DNA of 64,000 bases, taken from Agapetus fuscipes (lineage: Eukaryota > Arthropoda > Insecta > Trichoptera > Glossosomatidae). The stretch covers positions 18,405,659 to 18,469,658 of the forward strand of contig OX637341.1 in the NCBI GenBank assembly GCA_951799405.1. Reading direction: 5' to 3'. Below the pieces are notes generated by a model. The model had not been told where the DNA came from. It ran no database searches and saw only the letters and a list, made by a program, of their open reading frames with translations. Shown piece by piece: positions 20,659-31,060 of this stretch. The translations under genes and the position numbers were made by a program. How positions within the stretch are numbered: position 1 is the stretch's first letter; each line of letters starts with the position of its first letter.

Positions 20659-20967
20659 TCGCTGTTAAATTAAATGGCACGACAAAAATTATGCTTTATT
20701 GTGACACCAATGCAATTTACTATCTCAATTTTGCAAACGGATTACAAAATTATGGTACGCCCTCTACGCTGCCTACCCCCAAACACATTTCGGGCGTTAA
20801 TAATTGCAAAACTCAGTAATCCGACCGAAAATATGAATAAATGACATTTAATTATCATACAGTATGGTCGATAGTACAGTTGAAAAAGAGCTTTTTTAAC
20901 ATGAAGATTTGGTTCGAGTCCAAACATGGCAGATGTGATTTCCTGTTTTTTTCTTATTAAGGTTTAA

Positions 20968-21178
20968 TTCCTTGACTTATAGGTTAGTATGAGGCTGACC
21001 ACCCACACTGTAAAAAATGATTCACTTTGCCAATGTCACCCCTGTGTCAGGGAAGGTCGGCAAAAGTTGTAGGGCTTATGTTCATTTGAGGTTTGGATTT
21101 TATTTGTAAGTACACATTCAGCATTTGTTAGCGAGAACTACACGTGTTTGTTTGTGCAACCTAGATTATAGAAGGTCA
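20968..21178 (+). mobile_element. R3 repeat, CATTCAGC subtype
   Basis: TTCCTTGACTTATAGGTTAG start; lacks the block between TTTGTTTGTG and CAACCTAGATTATAG. Confidence 0.8.
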
Positions 21179-21203
21179 TACTTCAATGTAATAAATTGAT
21201 GGT

Positions 21204-21447
21204 ATTCCTTGACTTATATGTTGGTATGAAGCTGACCACCCATACTGTAACAAATGGTTCATTTGCCAATGTCACCCCTGTTTCAGGGAAGGTCGGCAAG
21301 AGTTACAGGGCTTATGTTTAGGTTTTTATATTGTAGGTCCACATGCGGCATGTGTTAGCGCAAATTTATACGTGTCAGCTTGTGGGAATGCATTTAATAT
21401 GAATCTCAAATGATATAATTGGATCTTTGCAACTTTGATTTAGATTC
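21204..21447 (+). mobile_element. R3 repeat, GTCCACATGCGG subtype
   Basis: Follows the previous copy by only 26 bp in the same orientation. The two belong to different R3 subtypes, so this is two insertions rather than a duplication. Confidence 0.8.
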
Positions 21448-21572
21448 ATAATTCACACTATTAGTGAGGTTTATTCTTCACGACGATTGCGAACAGTAGG
21501 AACCTTTTTAGAGTTTGTTTATTTAGTCAGTGAAAATTAATTTTTAAAAGGTAAAAAAATACAGAGGTTACC

Positions 21573-21864
21573 GCAACGCAACTAAGCTACACATATAGTG
21601 TAACTTCTTGCCTTCGTTTTTCCAGAAGAAGTCACGTGAGGCGATTCGGGACCTATTTATTTTTACGGGTAAGGTGGCCGGCCTCACACCAACAACTTCA
21701 GCTGAAATGGGGGTTTCCCAGCTCTGGTTCTCATTTTTTTGAAGACTGATTTTGTGTTTGAAATATACACCGAAACGAGAAATCATTTCTAACACCCTCA
21801 ATGGGGATCGAACCCTTGCTCTCGGCATGGAATTCAAGCATTCTACTAACTGAGCTATCGACCG
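21573..21864 (-). mobile_element. SINE-A, near full-length
   Basis: Antisense GCAACGCAACTAAGCTAC ... TGAGCTATCGACCG. Directly abuts a SINE-B copy. Confidence 0.85.
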
Positions 21865-21865
21865 T

Positions 21866-22037
21866 TATGGTTAAAGGTTTATGAATTTTTCAACCCAGCG
21901 AAGAGCAAATTTGAAAATATGAATGGTATATTTTTTGTGCTCCGCCGGGATTCGAACCCACAACCTTCCATTTACGAGGCCGAAAAGCTACCACTGGACT
22001 ACGAACCGGTATTGCTACCACTGGACGACGGACCGGT
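21866..22037 (-). mobile_element. SINE-B head half with duplicated tRNA-like 5' end
   Basis: The head end occurs twice in tandem: CTACCACTGGACTACGAACC GGT, then CTACCACTGGACGACGGACC GGT. The 3' half of the SINE is missing. Confidence 0.75.
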
Positions 22038-22123
22038 CTAGAGTAGATGTTAATTTTCGCAAATTGAGCATTTATTTCATTCCAAGTGAGTGTATAATTT
22101 TGTACGATATTTTAGAAATATAC

Positions 22124-22470
22124 TGTTGCGATTTTTTGGGGTTCGAAAGTCTTTCGAATTAAGAACACTGGTCTTCTTTTACAGTTATTTATTTTACACT
22201 TTTTAAATTTATTTTAACAAAGACAGTCTCGATTATTCCATTACACTTGGTTTGAGTTCACTGGTCGAATTCGTTCGTTGTATGGGTGAAGGCTCACAGA
22301 TGACTGACTCTAGTGCAAGCAACAAGCGTCTTATATACTCTTCACAACAGTATTATCTAGAAACTATATTCGCTAGACAGTTCCAGAATTAAGGAAAGAT
22401 TCAAGTAGGTACGTAGTAATCATTATTTCTAGACGCTTCAAGTACTCTATTTAATTATTCCTACCCACAC
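22124..22470 (-). mobile_element. Solo LTR (probable)
   Basis: Read on the minus strand it starts GTGTGGGTAGG, has GAGTATATAAGACGC (TATA box) and an AATAAA signal, and ends AAAAATCGCAACA. ATAC at 22120-22123 recurs at 22471-22474 as a possible 4-bp duplication. If the end is shifted one base to give TG...CA, the duplication is lost. No internal coding part, so it looks like a recombined solo LTR. Confidence 0.6.
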
Positions 22471-22834
22471 ATACTTTTGAGGATTCCTATTACATAGCTA
22501 TAACTAATACCTATACTTATTTACATAACAATACTTTGAGGATTTCTTGAGATAATTTTGTGATTTTGAAACCTTGTGGTGTGCAAGGATAACAAGCCAT
22601 TTGTTTGTAAGGCTGAGTTTGTATGCCGATCTCGACCCTGCTCAATTGCCCTTAACTCCGCTGAAATGCCTCCGCTATAATAAAAGTATTGCATGTTTTC
22701 CAAAATCTTCGAAAAAAAAACATCTGAAAGTTTCTACATTTAGTTCAACTTTGATTATAAACAGCAACATTGTTTTGTGTGAAATAAGGTTGTGTTATTT
22801 TGTATTTTTCAGTATTGAAGTTTGATCCCGATTA

Positions 22835-22880
22835 AAATGCAATTAAGCTACACGTATAGTGTAACTTATTGCAACGAAGA
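22835..22880 (-). mobile_element. SINE-A 3'-end fragment
   Basis: GCAATTAAGCTACACGTATA, GTGTAACTTATTGC. Confidence 0.6.
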
Positions 22881-22921
22881 GTTTCATTGAGGTTTTTTTT
22901 TATTCTGAAAGTAAGCAGTTT

Positions 22922-23225
22922 GACCGGTCCGTAGTCCAGTGGTAACACTTCGGACTCGCAAATGGAAAGTTGTGGGTTTGAATCCCGGCGGAGCATTAAA
23001 AATATGGGTACCATTTATATTTTCAAATTTGCTCTTCGCTGTCTTGAAAAATTCATACACCTTTACCAAAGAAAGACCGGTCATCAAAAGGTCCATCCAG
23101 CCTTACAGCAACCGGGTCTTGCTTGAGAATTGGCGCTTTCTACAGCGACGACCAAGCTCGCAGAGGGCTCTTGAGGCGTGATACACACAAAAACAGCGCT
23201 GACCAAATAAATCAGCCTTATTTAA
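22922..23225 (+). mobile_element. SINE-B, full-length, (a) type
   Basis: GACCGGTCCGTAGTCCAGTG head through GCGCTGACCAAATAAATCAG and an ATTTAATTTAATTT tail. Confidence 0.9.
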
Positions 23226-23471
23226 TTTAATTTAATTTTACATATTTACACGTCATGCAGCATGTGTAAGCCCTAATTTCAATGCCATTATTTCCCTTGA
23301 TCGCAATGTTTATTATTCTTATATTTTGCAACTTTATAGTTGCATTATAACATCTAGATTTTCAATATTCATTATTTTGTATTCTGACTTGAAAAAAAAA
23401 TGGTGATGCTTTCGGATGATGTGTATTTTCGTGATTTTTGTAACAAAAATGAAAGTAAAAATTCATGTATC

Positions 23472-23672
23472 GCCACTAAGCTACACATACAGCGCAACTT
23501 CTTGCCACGTTCTCCCCGAAGGCAACACATGTAGCGAGTGAACCTATTTATTTTTAGACGTAAGGGGCCAGCCTTGCGCCAACTGATTCAGTTAAAGTGG
23601 GGGTTTCCCAGCTACTGAAGAGGCGTATAAATTTATCAACGCAGCAAAGAGCATATTTTGAGAATAACTGAT
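23472..23672 (-). mobile_element. SINE-A 3' fragment joined to a SINE-B fragment
   Basis: 23472-23620 is antisense SINE-A (ACTAAGCTACACATACAGC ... GTGGGGGTTTCCCAGC). 23622-23672 (AATTTATCAACGCAGCAAAG) is antisense SINE-B. Confidence 0.6.
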
Positions 23673-23724
23673 TCTAGAAGACTTGCTTCCGCAAACGCAA
23701 TTAAGCTACACATGTAGTATTATT

Positions 23725-24099
23725 AAGAACGTAGTTAAGAACGACCCAAAGAGCCATGGAAAGAGCCATGTTAGGACTCTCCCTTAGAGATAGAGTCAGA
23801 AATGAAACGGTGAGAGAAAATACAAAGGTCACTGACATAATCCTTGCGTGTAATGACTCAGAAATGGCAGTGGGCGGGACATGTAGCCAGAAGTCCGGAT
23901 GACAAATGGACAAAAAGAATGCTGACTTGGAGACCTCGAACGACGAAGAGAAGTGTAGGGCGACCACAGTTGAGATGGAAGGATGACCTGGACCGGCATG
24001 CTGGCGCGACCTGGACGCAGATTGCACAAGACAGGTCGATATGGAAACAGATGGAGGAGGCCTTCGTCCAGGAGTGGACGGAAATGGGCTAAAGAAGAA
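23725..24099 (+). mobile_element. LINE-S, 5'-truncated insertion with 11-bp TSD
   Basis: It encodes LRTTQRAMERAMLGLSLRDR in one frame. After a frameshift near 23845 it reads QKWQWAGHVARSPDDKWTKR, RPQLRWKDDLDRHAG and WKQMEEAFVQEWTEMG stop. The 3' end is (AAG)n. GTAGTATTATT occurs exactly at 23714-23724 and 24100-24110. Only the last ~125 residues of the polymerase are present. Confidence 0.9.
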
Positions 24100-24188
24100 G
24101 TAGTATTATTTCTTGCGGCGCTCCCCCGTAAGGCGTCGCATGTGGTGAGTGAACCCTATTTATTTTTAGAGGTAAGGAGGCAGGCCTT

Positions 24189-24589
24189 CAGGCAGGTACT
24201 CACGCAGGCACTGGAGAGACGAATTGAAGCATTTGAGATGTGTCTATACCGAAAAATGCTTCGGATCTCTTGGCGTGATCGAGTCACCAATGAAGAAGTC
24301 CTTCAACGAATGCGCACTACAAAGGAGCTCCTGCCTACCATTAAGCAGAGAAAGCTAGTGTACTTCGGTCACATTATGAGAAATGAGAAGTACCGTCTCC
24401 TTCATCTTATCATTCAGGGTAAGATTGAGGGGAGAAGATCTCAGGGACGCCGAAGGACATCGTGGCTGAAGAACCTGCGACAGTGGTTCGGCAGAAGCAC
24501 CAAGTCCCTGTTTCGAGCCGCAGCATCAAAAATCAAAATAGCTATGATGATCGCCGATCTTCGTTAGAAGTGGCACAAGAAGAAGAAGA
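24189..24589 (+). mobile_element. Second LINE C-terminus with 11-bp TSD
   Basis: The frame from 24189 to the TAG at 24565-24567 encodes LERRIEAFEMCLYRKMLRIS, WRDRVTNEEVLQRMRTTKEL, YFGHIMRNEKYRL and IEGRRSQGRRRTSWLKNLRQ. This is a different LINE from LINE-S and is uninterrupted for about 125 codons. It ends (AAG)n. AGGCAGGCCTT occurs at 24178-24188 and 24590-24600. Confidence 0.9.
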
Positions 24590-25040
24590 AGGCAGGCCTT
24601 ACCCAAACCACTTAAGGTGAAGGGTGGGTTTCCCAGTTCTCGGCTAGTACCTACTAATTCTTGTAAACGCTGAGTAATCCTTGCCGGAATTTTATTTATT
24701 TAAGATTTTTCCTCAAATGATAATCCTCATGACAAAAAATGCTATTATTATTATAAATAGCCATTCACAGCTGATGAAAAAAACACGCGTCGTGAATTTA
24801 AAAGCAAACACAGCTAAGTGCCGTTTCTCGGAACTCTCGAAAATTGTTAAACAAAATTGGAGATGAAAAAAAATCTACAAATATTATTTCCAGAGTGGCT
24901 GCGGGGAAAAGTTTTTAAAAGGTGAAGTGGAGGTTGTTGCGCTACAGAGCCTTTGCCGATAATATTACCAAAATATGTTTGGTTGCATAAAAGCGAAACA
25001 TAAATTCAACTTTATGATTTTTGACAGGGTAAACTTTCTA

Positions 25041-25290
25041 TAATCTATAATCTAAGCTGCAAAGATATGTTAACATTTAAGGCTCATATTAAATGCAAGC
25101 CCACAGACAGGCACATGTAGATTCGCGCCTACACATTCTGCATGTGTGCATACAAATAAGCAAAACCTCACATGAACATAAACCTTGCAACTCCTGCCAC
25201 CGTTTCATGAACCGGGTGGCATCGGCAAACGTGAACCGATTTTTACAGCACGGGTGGTCAGCCTCATACCAACCTATCAGTAAAGGAGCA
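25041..25290 (-). mobile_element. R3 repeat, full-length
   Basis: Antisense from TATAATCTATAATCTAAGC to CCAACCTATCAGTAAAGG. Confidence 0.8.
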
Positions 25291-27164
25291 CTTGTATATT
25301 AAGCTTAAAATATTTAATTTCGTTTTAGCTTTACAGTCATAAACAGCAAAGTCATGGAGTATAAAATAAATTCTCCATGCATGAAAAAACGAGAATCATT
25401 CTTTGATTCAGATTGTTAAAATTGATTGTTAAAAAAAGTGTGTCTTTCCAGACGTTCCGCCTTTGTCTTCGAATGGCCTTCGTCAGTGTTAATGTGAGCA
25501 AAGAAGATGATGTAATAAGTCAATATTATAAATGTTCAACTTGAAGTTGAAGTCAAATGAAATCGTTTAACATTTGTATACATTTTTTAATCGAGTGATA
25601 TTACTTGTAATATAACCTATTTACTTACCTGTGCTCACCAACAAAATCATTTCAACAACAGATTTAGACAAATTGTCAATTTTTTTAAGGCTTACGATAG
25701 GACGTTGCAGATATTAGTGTTCTACATAAATTTACATTTCGACTGTTAAAGGCAGTAGGGCATAAGCGACATAAACTAAATTGTTCAGGAGAGCAGTTTA
25801 AAAGTATGAGATTGCAGCTAAATAGCATAATTTTATTTTTTTATCATATCGTTAAAATCAAAACGGCTCTAAAATAAAATAAAAAATTGCAGGCATTTAT
25901 TGGCATTCCTTTTAATGTGGTTGTACGATTTTTTTATGTCACAAGCGCTTTTAGGACAAAGAAAGCCAAAATCTTATCGGTTACACTAAAACTTTATTTC
26001 GAAAACGCAGTTGTTTGCTTGAGCATAAACAACACAAAAATCATCGTAGAGCTATGGGAGTCAGCGCATTAGAAAGAGTGGAAAATTTTAAGTAGGATCG
26101 CATTCATAACTCATTTTTGACCAAAATGTCACATATGCCTTTTAACCGTCGATATTATGATATTTAAAAAAATGCTTCAATGCTCATTTTATAGGACGTA
26201 TATAAAATAGTTATGTTTAAATGTTTGTCAGCTCTTCATTTTAAAACCTTTAATTCGCAGCACTAAAGTTTGGCGTTTTAAAAATATAAAACAGACCTAT
26301 TAAAAAAATGTTACCTGAATTCTAAAGCTTTTTAGGAGTAAGTAGGGATATTTTTACACTCACTATTTTTCTATTTTACGGGGTATTACCCTTTTATGCA
26401 GGCTCTTCCTGTTCCATATGTTATTCCTATAGATGATCATTTAGGAATGTCGTTTTTAATTGTTTACCCTAAAAAAACATAGAAAATGTGTTTTGGACCA
26501 ATACACATCGAACTTAGGGCCTGTTCTACAAAAATTCCAATCAGAAAAAATCTAAATTAATTGTGATTTCTCTCATAAATTCAAAATTTGGTTGTATTAT
26601 ATATACGTATATCAGCTAATGAACATCATCTTTCTTGTATAAATTTCATCATATTATTACCCACTTTCGAGAAATATTTAACCGAGGTCCTTACCAGAAC
26701 TGAGCAATCAAATTTGATGTGCCAATCAAATATTTGAGCCCAAACAACGTGCGGTATGAGATAGTATAGATAGTAGAGTAAAAAAACATTTATTCATTCA
26801 CACATCTGTAAGCTGCTAAAATTTTGATGCTCGCATTTTTAAAAATCTTCAAATTTTAAAAAAAATGTCCTAATAAATATTTGAAACTTAATTTAACGTT
26901 TGACACTCATTTTTGTTACAAATACGAGCATTGCTTCTGATGCCTTTAGAATTGTGTATTTTTTAAAATAAATACAATGGACTTTCACTGTGTGAACCAC
27001 CAAACCCTAACAAATAGACAATATTTAAAAGTTCGCAATACTTTCAAATAGTTTTTTGTAATTTGCACGGTTTTCCTCTTTTACATCTAGAACTAAAGTT
27101 AATTTAAGAAACGTGATTCTGATTGCTTTATTAATCACAAGTCTCATTTTGTATGTACGAGTAC
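25291..27164. other. AT-rich intergenic sequence
   Basis: Apart from the repeat end at 25.43-25.62 kb I see no gene. Some segments (25860-26080, 31440-31500 and 31970-32300) share inverted similarity (GCACATTAGAAAGAG, CAAGCGCCTTTAGTACAAAA), so they are an unnamed repeat family with an ACGGCTCTA-type interior. Confidence 0.4.
25430..25620 (-). repeat. Repeat end with hammerhead-like core
   Basis: On the minus strand CTGACGA, A, GGCC ... GGC, GGAACGTCTGGAAAGACAC, near 25490-25445. The CTGANGAAG.CC...ACGTC frame matches the + strand core at 36.15 kb. Confidence 0.4.
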
Positions 27165-27167
27165 ATA

Positions 27168-27456
27168 GGGGCTATCCATATATTACGTCATTCGCATTAA
27201 GGGAGGGGGAGTCTGGTCTGCGGATGATGGCAAATGATGTACGAGTACCAAAAGTGACGTCGTTCTTGTAAATACCAATTTCTACAAAATATACAAAATA
27301 TTATGTAAGTAATATAACATTATTAATTATTAAGATCATCCATTATTACAGCAAGAGGGGGGGGGGGTCATTAGATAATGACTATAGGATGATTTTAAGG
27401 GGGGGGGGGGGTGGTCGAAAATCGGCCAATCGATGACGTAATTTATGGACGGCCCC
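27168..27456. mobile_element. MITE with GGGGCTATCCATA termini and G-runs
   Basis: GGGGCTATCCATATATTACG on the left and, from the right, GGGGCCGTCCATAAATTACG are TIRs. ATA flanks both ends (27165-27167, 27457-27459). Inside are two long G homopolymers (about 27357-27367 and 27400-27411). Confidence 0.7.
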
Positions 27457-27841
27457 ATACAAGCCCATTGGAAACAACGTGGTTAAAATTTACTAACTAT
27501 GTGCAGTCAAGTAATGATGTGATTTCTGAAAAAATAAAATTAAAAACGCAGTTATGTACATACAAAAATGCCACGCAAAGTGACCATCTGCAGCAGTTAT
27601 TTTTATTGTTTATTCATGGTACAGCGAGTAACAATACCTGAAACACCAGAGGGTGGAAATATGTGTTCAAGATATATTATTTTGCGGTGTTTGCATTAAA
27701 TTTTCAGGAGTGTGCGCGCCAAAAAGAGAAAAAGCTTTTGTAAAGATTAAAACATCAGCTGTTAGAGGTGCGAGTGTTTTAAGGGAGCTAAAGTAATGTG
27801 CATTTAAAATTTGTTTAGATGAACACCCCATTTTTTGTGAT

Positions 27842-28096
27842 TATAATCTAATCTAATCTAATCTAAGCTGCAAGGATATATATCATTTAAGATTTATATA
27901 AAATGCATTCCCACAAGCAGACATGTATAATTTCGCGCTAACACATGCCGCATGTGGACCTACAATATAAAAACCCGAATCTCAAATGAACATACACCCT
28001 GTAACTCCTGCCGACCTTCCTTGGGTGACATTGGCAAAGTAAACTATTTTCTACAGCATGATTGGTCAGCCGAATACCAACCTATAAGTCTAGGAG
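27842..28096 (-). mobile_element. R3 repeat, full-length
   Basis: AATCTAATCTAATCTAATCT tail through AACCTATAAGTCTAGGAGC; followed by the TATGGACATCAAAAACTAAC segment also found beside LINE-W at 13.4 kb. Confidence 0.8.
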
Positions 28097-28274
28097 CATA
28101 CACAATAAATTACATTTTTAAAATCAACAAATTATAGCATGTAGGTATGGACATCAAAAACTAACAGAAAACCAATTCTTATTGAAAACACACAAAAATT
28201 CTAATTTAAAACAAATTCTAATTAAAGATGATAAGCAAACATTATTTTTTTGGTTTAGCTATCCATTTTAAAAC

Positions 28275-28372
28275 AGTAAATGAAAGACTGACGAAGAAAG
28301 TAATTTATGCTGCAAGAAAAGATGGATGTCGTGGTAGAGGAAGACCAATTGATGAAAGACTTGATTGATTTG
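28275..28372 (+). mobile_element. LINE-W fragment
   Basis: NERLTKKVIYAARKDGCRGR then GRPIDERLD and a stop; matches the region after RWFGH in the other copies. Confidence 0.65.
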
Positions 28373-28481
28373 TAAATTATGTCTGACTCTCTGTATGCAA
28401 ACCAAATCCTAGTCATTTGGCTACCATATTTTATCTATGGACTGGAAAAAAAAACAATTCTACAAAATCCATGACTAAATA

Positions 28482-28995
28482 CATTCGAAAGTATTCTTAA
28501 ATATTTTAGTAGTTGGTTGAGCCCACGCTTTGACAAACTTGCTGGCCTGGGCTGGAAGTTTCATCTATAATAATAATAATCTATAATCTAAGTTGCAAGG
28601 ATATATTCATTTAAAGCTCTCAGATGTATGCCCACAAACCAACAAGTGTAGTTCGCGCTTACAAATGCTGAATGTGTACTTACAAATAAAATCCAAACCT
28701 CAAATGAACATAAGCCCCACAACTTTTGCCGACCTTCCCTGAAACAGGGGTGACATTGGCAAAGTGAACCATTTTTTACAGTATGGGTGGTCAGCCTCAT
28801 ACCAACCTATAAGTCAAGGAATTATTCATCCCCACGGTTATTTTTACCTACCGAATTTCGGTAATATTTGTATAAATAGTAATCAACTGTTCACTTGCGG
28901 CCATCTTGGATTGACAGGTGTTCATACAAATGCATCAATAGTTTATCAAAGCGTGGGCTTAACGAGCGACTAAAATGTCTAAGAATAGCACCGAA
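28482..28995. mobile_element. MITE-2 copy split by R3
   Basis: Pieces 28482-28565 and 28831-28995 rejoin as in the MITE-2 at 15 kb (GTTGAGCCCACGCTTTGACA ... ACTAAAATGTCTAAGAATAG). Confidence 0.7.
28566..28824 (-). mobile_element. R3 insertion in MITE-2, TSD TTCATC
   Basis: Antisense R3 with tail (TAA)n TCTATAATCTAAG. TTCATC at 28560-28565 and 28825-28830. Confidence 0.85.
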
Positions 28996-29162
28996 TTTAC
29001 CTGACCTTGAAACTTTTATTTTATCTGTGACTCTTCAATGTGTTTTTTTATCTACCGATAAAAGTGGTTATAGTGACGACCTCTAAAATGCAAAAAATAC
29101 GAGTGGGTTTTAAAAAAATATATAATCAATAATTTCAAAACATGCCTCATCTTATAGAATGA

Positions 29163-29512
29163 AAAAAACGGACTTTACTGACCGTGCAAAAGGGAAGAAC
29201 GATTTTCTCTACGTTTCGTCGGAGTCATATCCGACGTCCTCAGGAGGCGTGGGTCTTGTACAGAAGGACGATATTATGTCTTCCTGTGAAATCGTCCGAT
29301 TAATTGGAGCTATTGCGACATCTATGGATGCATCACCGAAGGTTAATAAAAGTACCAACAACCTTCGGCCTCGATCAAACAACAATAATTCAACAGTTCA
29401 TGGTTCTTCTTTGTAGAAGACCGAAGCCTCCCGAGGACGTCGGATATGACACCGACGAAAGATAGAGAAAATCGTTCTTCTCTTTTGCACGGTCAGTAAA
29501 ATCTGTTTTTTT
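29163..29512. mobile_element. Long-TIR element of 350 bp
   Basis: Arms of about 88 bp: AAAACGGACTTTACTGACCG ... GTCATATCCGACGTCCTC on the left and its near-mirror GAGGACGTCGGATATGAC ... CACGGTCAGTAAAATC on the right. An 85-codon ORF (29159-29416) starts in the left arm and stays open across the unique centre; it has no motif. Confidence 0.7.
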
Positions 29513-29633
29513 TTTTTCTATGAAATGTCTAACGACCGTAACCATAATTTACCTTAAAAAAGACATATGATCTTTGACAGAATCGACACAAAAAAAGAAG
29601 AGTGATACTTGGTATTCTAACTCTGTATTACAC

Positions 29634-29952
29634 TAGACCGGTCCGTAGTCTATTGGTTAACATTTTTGACTCATAAATGGAAGGTTGTGGGCTCGGATCC
29701 CGGCGGAGTACAAACAATATACCACATATATTTTCAAATACGCACTTCGCTGGGTGAAAAATTCATATTCCTTTGACAAAAACCGGTCACTAAATGTCCG
29801 CCCAGCCTTACAGCAACTTGGTCTTGTTTGAGTATTGGCGCTTTATAGTGGCGAACAAGCTCGTAAACACCTCTGCGACACTACAAAAAGTGTCATAGAC
29901 CCCTAGAGTCTCTGAAATCGGGGGAGTCTTGCCACACAGGATTTCTTTAAAA
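29634..29952 (+). mobile_element. SINE-B, full-length, (b) type
   Basis: GACCGGTCCGTAGTCTATTG head, ACACCTCTGCGACACTAC and CACACAGGATTTCTTT end. Confidence 0.88.
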
Positions 29953-29954
29953 AA

Positions 29955-30225
29955 AATGGATGGTTGTGGGTTCAAATCCCGTGGGAACACAAAAAATACC
30001 ATTTATATTTTCAAACATGCTCTTCGCTGGGTGAAAATTTCTTATAGGTACCTTTACCGAATACCGGTCACTAAAGGTCCATCCAGCCTTACAGGAAATG
30101 GGTCTTGATTGAGAATAGGTGCTTTCTACAGCGATGACCAAGCTCACAGAGGGTTCTTGAGGTGTGATGCACACAAAAACAGCGCTCACCAAATAAATCA
30201 TCCTATTATTATTATTATTATAATA
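29955..30225 (+). mobile_element. SINE-B, head-truncated, (a) type
   Basis: Starts at AATGGATGGTTGTGGGTTC right in the tail of the preceding (b) copy; ends CACCAAATAAATCATCC then (ATT)n. Confidence 0.85.
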
Positions 30226-30411
30226 GTCCAATTCATTGACATACATACGAGTACATACAGTGACACTCATATTACAATACATTCTTTGACTATCGCAATT
30301 TTTAATGGCTTGTAAACGGCTCACGAAGCCATTCATCACTTATAACTTATGTACATACACAAACTGTGACTCTAACTCTGTTTTTGCATTTCGCTAAACG
30401 TCGTTTTTTTT

Positions 30412-30806
30412 TTTTTTAAATCCTGTGCGGGAGACTCCCCAGATTTAAGAGACTCTAGGGGTCTATGACACTTGTTACTTGTTGTAGTGCCGCAGAGGTG
30501 GATACAAGCTTGGTTGTCGCTACAAAGTGACAATATTCAAGCAAGACCCAGTTGCTGTAAGGCAGGATGGACCTTTAGTGACCGGTCATTAATAAAGGTT
30601 TTATGAAATTTTCAACCCAGCGAAGACTTGTACGTGTCTGGTTGAGGGAATGCATGTAATGTGAATCTCCAATGTAACATATCTTTGCAACTTAGATTAG
30701 ATTAGTTTAGAAGTGCATATTTGAAAATATAAATGGTATATTTTTTGTGCTCCACCGGGATTCGAATCCACAACCATTCATTTACGAGTCTAAAGTGTTG
30801 CCACTG
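30412..30806 (-). mobile_element. SINE-B (b), broken by an R3 fragment and by MITE-1
   Basis: Antisense from AATCCTGTGCGGGAGACTCC. The body is cut at GCGAAG (30625), resumes at 30712 and reaches CCACTG at 30806. Beyond the MITE it continues into 5S-like sequence instead of the normal tRNA-like head. Confidence 0.85.
30626..30711 (+). mobile_element. 5'-truncated R3 in SINE-B
   Basis: ACTTGTACGTGTCTGGTTG to GATTAGATTAGTTTAG. GAAG flanks both sides. 5' truncation at an arbitrary point shows retrotransposition of R3. Confidence 0.75.
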
Positions 30807-31056
30807 CGCTGCCTTAGTTCTTGTTTACCGTATACGCCATTGAGAAAATTTTACATGAGCAATGTTTGCATGTGTACTGGACCAATGTGTCTTATGAAAA
30901 CAGGAAATTTATTTAAAAAATATTTAAAAGAACTCTCACATTATCGAGTTTTACGGGTTTTCTTAGCTCAGATTGTGTAAAATTTGATTCATAAGACAAC
31001 TGCATGAAAAAGTCATATTTGACAAGATTGGCGTGTACGGTAAACAAAAACTGCGG
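30807..31056 (-). mobile_element. MITE-1 copy, TSD ACTG
   Basis: CGCTGCCTTAGTTCTTG ... GTAAACAAAAACTGCGG; ACTG at 30803-30806 and 31057-31060. It uses the same SINE-B position as the copy at 10.67 kb. Confidence 0.88.
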
Positions 31057-31060
31057 ACTG

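Larger units (their letters stand above)
23692..24692 (-). mobile_element. SINE-A copy broken by two LINE insertions
   Basis: The SINE pieces are 23692-23724, 24111-24188 and 24601-24692. Joined without the inserts and one copy of each duplication they follow the antisense SINE-A order from the 3' end (AATTAAGCTACACATG) to CCTTGCCGGAATTTTATTT. Confidence 0.85.

Noticed and set aside
28588..28800. ORF MRLTTHTVKNGSLCQCHPCF... recurring near-identically at 14.4, 28.7, 42.6, 57.2 and 60.7 kb
   Set aside because: It is the antisense reading of the conserved first third of R3; its recurrence reflects repeat copy number, not a gene family.
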